A DNA stretch of 8,791 nt from contig JANTHQ010000056.1 in the NCBI GenBank assembly GCA_024762375.1, positions 1 through 8,791 of the forward strand, read 5' to 3'. A program made the position numbers and the translations under genes. Source of the DNA: Anaerolineaceae bacterium. Lineage in GTDB: Bacteria; Chloroflexota; Anaerolineae; 4572-78. Position 1 is the stretch's first letter, and each line of letters begins with the position of its first letter. The notes below the pieces were generated by a model that saw only the letters and a program-made list of their open reading frames with translations, made no database searches and was not told the origin of the DNA. This document shows, piece after piece, positions 6,074 through 8,791 of this stretch.

Positions 6074-6866
6074 TACCGTGAGACAACCTGCTGTTGCCGG
6101 GACATTTTACCCGGCACATCCGGAAACCCTGCGAAAGATGGTGCAGGGGATGCTCGATATTGCCCAAACCGAACCGACCGCCATCCCCAAAGCGATGATT
6201 GTGCCGCATGCCGGGTACATCTATTCCGGCGAAATTGCCGCAACCGGCTACCGCTGGTTGGCAGACACCAACGCCCGCGAGGTGATTTCGCGGGTGGTGC
6301 TGGTCGGGCCGTCGCATTATGTGCCGGTGCGCGGGCTGGCGGTCGATACCGCCGATGTGTTTTCAACCCCGCTCGGTGATGTGCCGCTGGATACCGCTGC
6401 CATCGAGCAGTTGCTGTCACTGCCGCAGGTGATGGCGCTGCCCGCCGCACACGCCCGCGAACACAGTTTGGAAGTGCATTTGCCATTCCTGCAGACGGTA
6501 CTCGGCGATTTTTCGCTGGTGCCGCTGGCAGCCGGGCAAACCAATGCCGCCGAAGTGGCAGAAGTACTGTCGGCGGTGTGGGGTGGGCGCGAAACACTCA
6601 TCGTCATCAGCAGCGATTTGAGCCATTTTCTCGATTATGACACCGCGCGGAAAGTTGACCGGATGACCGCCACCGCCATCGAAATGCTGCAACCGAGCGC
6701 CATCGCCAGCGACCAAGCCTGCGGGCGATTCGGCATCCAGGGATTGCTGCTGCTGGCTCGGCGGCACAACCTGCGCGTCCAACGGGTCGATTTGCGAAAT
6801 TCCGGCGACACCGCCGGCTCGAAAGACCGGGTGGTCGGTTACGGCGCGTGGGTGTTTTTTGAATGA
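6069..6866 (+). CDS. amrB: AmmeMemoRadiSam system protein B (Memo family)
   Basis: A 265-residue Memo-family protein with the fold of class III (LigB-type) extradiol dioxygenases. Its biochemical role in bacteria is not established. Family motifs in order are RQPAVAGTFYP (5-15), PHAGYIYSG (46-54, His47), GPSHY (80-84, His83), REHSLEVHLPFL (130-141), SSDLSHF (181-187, Asp183 and His186), CGRFGI (218-223, Cys218) and NSGDT (244-248). His47, His83 and Cys218 correspond by motif to the metal-binding His49, His81 and Cys244 of human MEMO1, so the metal site looks intact. Length is normal for the family. It is divergent from amrS, the radical SAM partner. The third partner, AMMECR1, is not seen in this window. 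The start codon lies in the last unit of a heptad repeat array and the stop in the first unit of another. Confidence 0.93.
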   Translation: MITVRQPAVAGTFYPAHPETLRKMVQGMLDIAQTEPTAIPKAMIVPHAGYIYSGEIAATGYRWLADTNAREVISRVVLVGPSHYVPVRGLAVDTADVFSTPLGDVPLDTAAIEQLLSLPQVMALPAAHAREHSLEVHLPFLQTVLGDFSLVPLAAGQTNAAEVAEVLSAVWGGRETLIVISSDLSHFLDYDTARKVDRMTATAIEMLQPSAIASDQACGRFGIQGLLLLARRHNLRVQRVDLRNSGDTAGSKDRVVGYGAWVFFE

Positions 6867-6902
6867 AAAATGAAAAATGAATAATGAACAATGAAAAATA
6901 AT
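6861..6902. repeat. Heptad array B: six units beginning at the Memo stop codon
   Basis: Units of the form NAATGAA run in strict 7-nt phase: GAATGAA (6861), AAATGAA (6868 and 6875), TAATGAA (6882), CAATGAA (6889), AAATAAT (6896). The first contains the Memo stop TGA (6864-6866). Because 7 is 1 modulo 3, the repeated TGA falls in all three frames, and each ATG is closed by a TGA after five codons. Confidence 0.75.
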
Positions 6903-6908
6903 CCGTAA

Positions 6909-7007
6909 CTATACAGGATGCGTTTTTCCCTGCCGATTTCACCCTGAGTAGCCCACAGGGCGTATCGAAGGGTGGAAATCGGCAAAATCTCACCACAACC
7001 TGTATAG
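6909..7007. repeat. 99-bp nested palindromic element (MITE-like or terminator)
   Basis: The outer arms CTATACAGG (6909-6917) and CCTGTATAG (6999-7007) are perfect. The inner arms TGCCGATTTCACCCT (6931-6945) and AGGGTGGAAATCGGCA (6969-6984) pair along their length with one bulged base. The loop holds CCCTG (6942-6946) and CAGGG (6956-6960), which can pair again, and resembles the CCCTGAG...TCGAAGGG type of dispersed repeat. It lies between heptad arrays B and C in the 199-bp Memo-amidase gap, which has no gene. It may end the Memo transcript or be a small non-autonomous mobile element; AAATAAT occurs on both sides (6896 and 7012). Confidence 0.6.
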
Positions 7008-7014
7008 CCACAAA

Positions 7015-7070
7015 TAATGAAAGATGAAAAAATAGCCGAAGGCTGATGGCTGATAACTGAAAACTATGAA
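7015..7070. repeat. Heptad array C: eight units ending in the amidase start codon
   Basis: Eight unbroken 7-nt units: TAATGAA (7015), AGATGAA, AAAATAG, CCGAAGG, CTGATGG, CTGATAA, CTGAAAA and CTATGAA (7064). The last contains the amidase ATG (7066-7068). The final two units are nearly the same as the end of array A. No Shine-Dalgarno sequence precedes the gene. Confidence 0.7.
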
Positions 7071-8175
7071 TATAATCGACGTGCGGGCACAAATGCCCAA
7101 TTATGATGAATATAAAGATTGGCAGCGCGATGGTGACATTTTGGGCATTGCGGTGCATCACTCCGCCACAGCGAACCGCCGGACGGGCGCGCCCAGCGGC
7201 GATGCGTTCTCTTTTTTCGACTATCACGTCAATGGGCGCGGCTGGACACACGGCGGCTACAATTACGTTATCACCGGCGATGGCACGATTCAATACGCCC
7301 TCGACGAAAAAATTGCCGCATATCACGCCGGATTCAAAGACCCTGATGACGAGTTGGGGCTGGAACGCGGGCAATACTGGAACAACCATTATCTCGCCAT
7401 TTGTCTGGCGGGCTGGTTCAGCACCGACCGCACCTACCGCGATGGCGACGGAAACATTCACGCCATCCCCAACAATTTCACCCGCCCCACCCCCGAACAG
7501 TGGGATTCGCTGCTGGAACTGACTTCCCATTTGATGCAGAAATATCAAGTTCCGGTGGAAAATGTCCGCATCCACCGCGAGTTGACCGGCAACCACACCC
7601 AATGTCCCGGGCTGAATTTCGACCCGGAACACCTGCGCCATCAACTTGCCGAAACGGTGCCGCCTCCGCCGCCGACCATCCCCCCGCCCAACCCCGGCGA
7701 GCACGTCATTTTGCTGGCAGATACCGGCGACACATTTTCCGCCGCGCTGCAATATGTGTGGAAATTCCGTCCGGATGTCAGTTTTGCGCCGGAAACGGTT
7801 GCCGACCGCTGGAAATATATCACCGCCGTGGGAAATATCGGCGCGGATTGGCTGGCGGAATATCGCCGCCGCGGGGCACTGGTGGTTGACCAAATCAGCG
7901 GCTCACCGGTGGAAATCAAAGACACGCTCGGCGGGCTGGTTGCCCAAAACCGGCGTTTTTTGGCCGATGAAACCCCGCCGCCCGAGCCGCCGCCAACCGA
8001 GCCACCGCCCGTCACCCGCTATACCGTCCAACCGGGCGATTCGCTGTCGAAAATTGCGCGTCAGTTTTACGGCAATCCCGCCCTATGGACAATCATTTTC
8101 GATGCCAACCGCGATGTTCTGTCCGACCCGCGCCTGCTCCACCCGGGGCAAGTGCTGGTCATTCCACCGCAATAG
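7066..8175 (+). CDS. N-acetylmuramoyl-L-alanine amidase (PGRP/Amidase_2) with C-terminal LysM
   Basis: It is predicted to cut the amide bond between MurNAc and the peptide stem of peptidoglycan. The 369-residue protein has three parts. The Amidase_2 domain (about 1-195) carries the zinc ligands of the T7-lysozyme/PGRP family: His31 in AVHHSA, His170 in RIHRE and Cys180 in TQCPG, with Tyr67 in GGYNYVI as the catalytic tyrosine. A proline linker (199-210) leads to an unrecognised domain of about 90 residues (211-301). A second linker, PPPEPPPTEPPP, precedes a LysM module (319-368: YTVQPGDSLSKIA to LVIPP) for glycan binding. There is no signal peptide or N-terminal membrane segment, so export is unexplained; the protein resembles an endolysin in layout, but no phage genes are near. 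The start is the only ATG fitting the domain and sits in a heptad repeat. Confidence 0.9.
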   Translation: MNIIDVRAQMPNYDEYKDWQRDGDILGIAVHHSATANRRTGAPSGDAFSFFDYHVNGRGWTHGGYNYVITGDGTIQYALDEKIAAYHAGFKDPDDELGLERGQYWNNHYLAICLAGWFSTDRTYRDGDGNIHAIPNNFTRPTPEQWDSLLELTSHLMQKYQVPVENVRIHRELTGNHTQCPGLNFDPEHLRHQLAETVPPPPPTIPPPNPGEHVILLADTGDTFSAALQYVWKFRPDVSFAPETVADRWKYITAVGNIGADWLAEYRRRGALVVDQISGSPVEIKDTLGGLVAQNRRFLADETPPPEPPPTEPPPVTRYTVQPGDSLSKIARQFYGNPALWTIIFDANRDVLSDPRLLHPGQVLVIPPQ

Positions 8176-8180
8176 TTTCA

Positions 8181-8251
8181 AGTTTTCAGCGGTCAGCCAA
8201 TAACCAATCTCCAATTAACCAATAACCAATGACGAGTGACAAATGACCACA
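8181..8251. repeat. Heptad array D: ten units running into the PHP gene start codon
   Basis: After the amidase stop, units AGTTTTC (8181), AGCGGTC, AGCCAAT, AACCAAT, CTCCAAT, one 8-mer TAACCAAT (8216-8223), AACCAAT, GACGAGT, GACAAAT and GACCACA follow in 7-nt steps. The PHP gene ATG (8243-8245) is split between the last two. It shares reverse-complement blocks with array A: 8225-8243 with 6010-6028, and 8203-8215 with 6045-6057. It fills the whole 67-bp gap; no terminator is seen. Confidence 0.72.
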
Positions 8252-8791
8252 CACGAATATACCGCCAATTTTCACCAACACACCGTTTATTCCGATGGCA
8301 CCGGCACACACAGCGAAGTGATTCGCGCGGGGCAAGAAGCCGGGCTGAATGTGATGGTCTTCACCGACCACAATGTTTTCGTGCCCGATAAGGAAGGCTG
8401 GCACGGCGATTTACTGGCACTAATGGGCATCGAAGTGAATGACACCACCCAGCATCCCGAACACAGCCATTTTCTGGCATTGGGCGTTGACCGCGATTTA
8501 AACGAGTACGCCGCCAACCCGCAATCGCTCATCGACAAAGTGAACGAAATCGGCGGCGCGGGATTCATCGCCCACCCGTTTGAACGCGCTGCGCCCCGTT
8601 TTGGCGAAGGGGCAATCCCGTGGAAACACTGGGACGTGCAGGAATACACCGGGCTGGAAATTTGGAACTATATGTCCGAATTCAAATCGTTTTTAACCAG
8701 CAAACCTCGCGCCGCGTATGCCGCTTTTTTCCCCGACCGGTTCATCACCGCACCGTTTCCCGAAACGCTGGCAAAATGGGATGAACTGACC
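8243..8791 (+). CDS. PHP-domain metal-dependent phosphoesterase (3' end outside window)
   Basis: The first 183 residues are present and the frame is open to the window end. The N-terminus has the PHP metal-binding pattern: HQH with His11 and His13, followed by YSDG (Asp18), FTDHN (Asp42, His43), GIEV (Glu64), SHFLALG (His76) and AHPF (His111). This matches the stand-alone PHP phosphoesterases related to histidinol phosphatase and nucleotide-cleaving enzymes; the substrate is not evident. The segment after about residue 130 (EYTGLEIWNYMSE) continues the usual TIM-like barrel, with Glu139 as a likely further ligand. The start ATG sits in the heptad repeat, with no clear Shine-Dalgarno, and an in-frame alternative before the metal motif is absent. 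Same strand as the amidase, 67 bp apart. Confidence 0.87.
   Translation, partial: MTTHEYTANFHQHTVYSDGTGTHSEVIRAGQEAGLNVMVFTDHNVFVPDKEGWHGDLLALMGIEVNDTTQHPEHSHFLALGVDRDLNEYAANPQSLIDKVNEIGGAGFIAHPFERAAPRFGEGAIPWKHWDVQEYTGLEIWNYMSEFKSFLTSKPRAAYAAFFPDRFITAPFPETLAKWDELT

Noticed and set aside
6607..7893. Very long minus-strand frame (428 codons) spanning Memo, the repeat region and the amidase
   Set aside because: It would cross the palindrome and heptad arrays and two well-supported genes; its translation is low-complexity and motif-free.
7066..8175. Amidase as evidence of a prophage
   Set aside because: No holin, tail, capsid, integrase or terminase gene is nearby, and codon use matches the neighbouring chromosomal genes.
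6004..8251. Heptad arrays as a CRISPR array
   Set aside because: Units are 7 nt with no 25-37 nt direct repeats and no unique spacers, and no cas gene is present.

Overview
The window is a gene-dense bacterial chromosome segment. Most genes are GC-rich (row 1861-1920 has 42 G+C of 60) but keep A-ended Lys/Glu codons. The small ACT-less homoserine dehydrogenase, the AmrS/Memo pair, and the mixture of dyad and heptad intergenic repeats resemble environmental Chloroflexota or a similar uncultured phylum. No rRNA or marker gene is present, so this placement is tentative.

Layout. Positions 2-382 hold the C-terminal end of an unrecognised protein, which overlaps by ATGA a homoserine dehydrogenase (379-1413, +). 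A long imperfect hairpin (1416-1513) separates this convergent pair from a minus-strand operon of a GAF-sensor histidine kinase (3654-2398) and a class I methyltransferase (2405-1518). A 109-bp divergent region carrying a perfect 17-bp dyad leads on the plus strand to a DUF4180 protein (3764-4135), which overlaps by ATGA a second class I methyltransferase (4132-4812). The kinase and DUF4180 genes are visibly lower in GC than the two methyltransferases flanking them. The block therefore looks like a mirror-symmetric unit, possibly an insertion, in which each central gene is coupled to a methyltransferase.

After a 28-bp palindrome (4825-4852) come two divergent genes of the AmmeMemoRadiSam system: the radical SAM component AmrS (5968-4859, -) and the Memo component (6069-6866, +). 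The AMMECR1 partner is not in the window. Next are a PGRP/Amidase_2 N-acetylmuramoyl-L-alanine amidase with a C-terminal LysM domain and no signal peptide (7066-8175, +), and a PHP-domain metal-dependent phosphoesterase cut by the window end (8243-8791, +).

The most unusual structure is in the gaps between 6004 and 8251. Four intergenic tracts are built from near-continuous 7-nt units. They run right up to, and include, the start codons of Memo, the amidase and the PHP gene and the stop codon of Memo. The arrays before Memo and before the PHP gene share a 19-nt exact inverted match. The amidase gene is bracketed by inverted 28-nt copies containing its start and stop codons. The AmrS promoter draws its -35 box from one heptad. 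A 99-bp nested palindrome sits between two heptad arrays.
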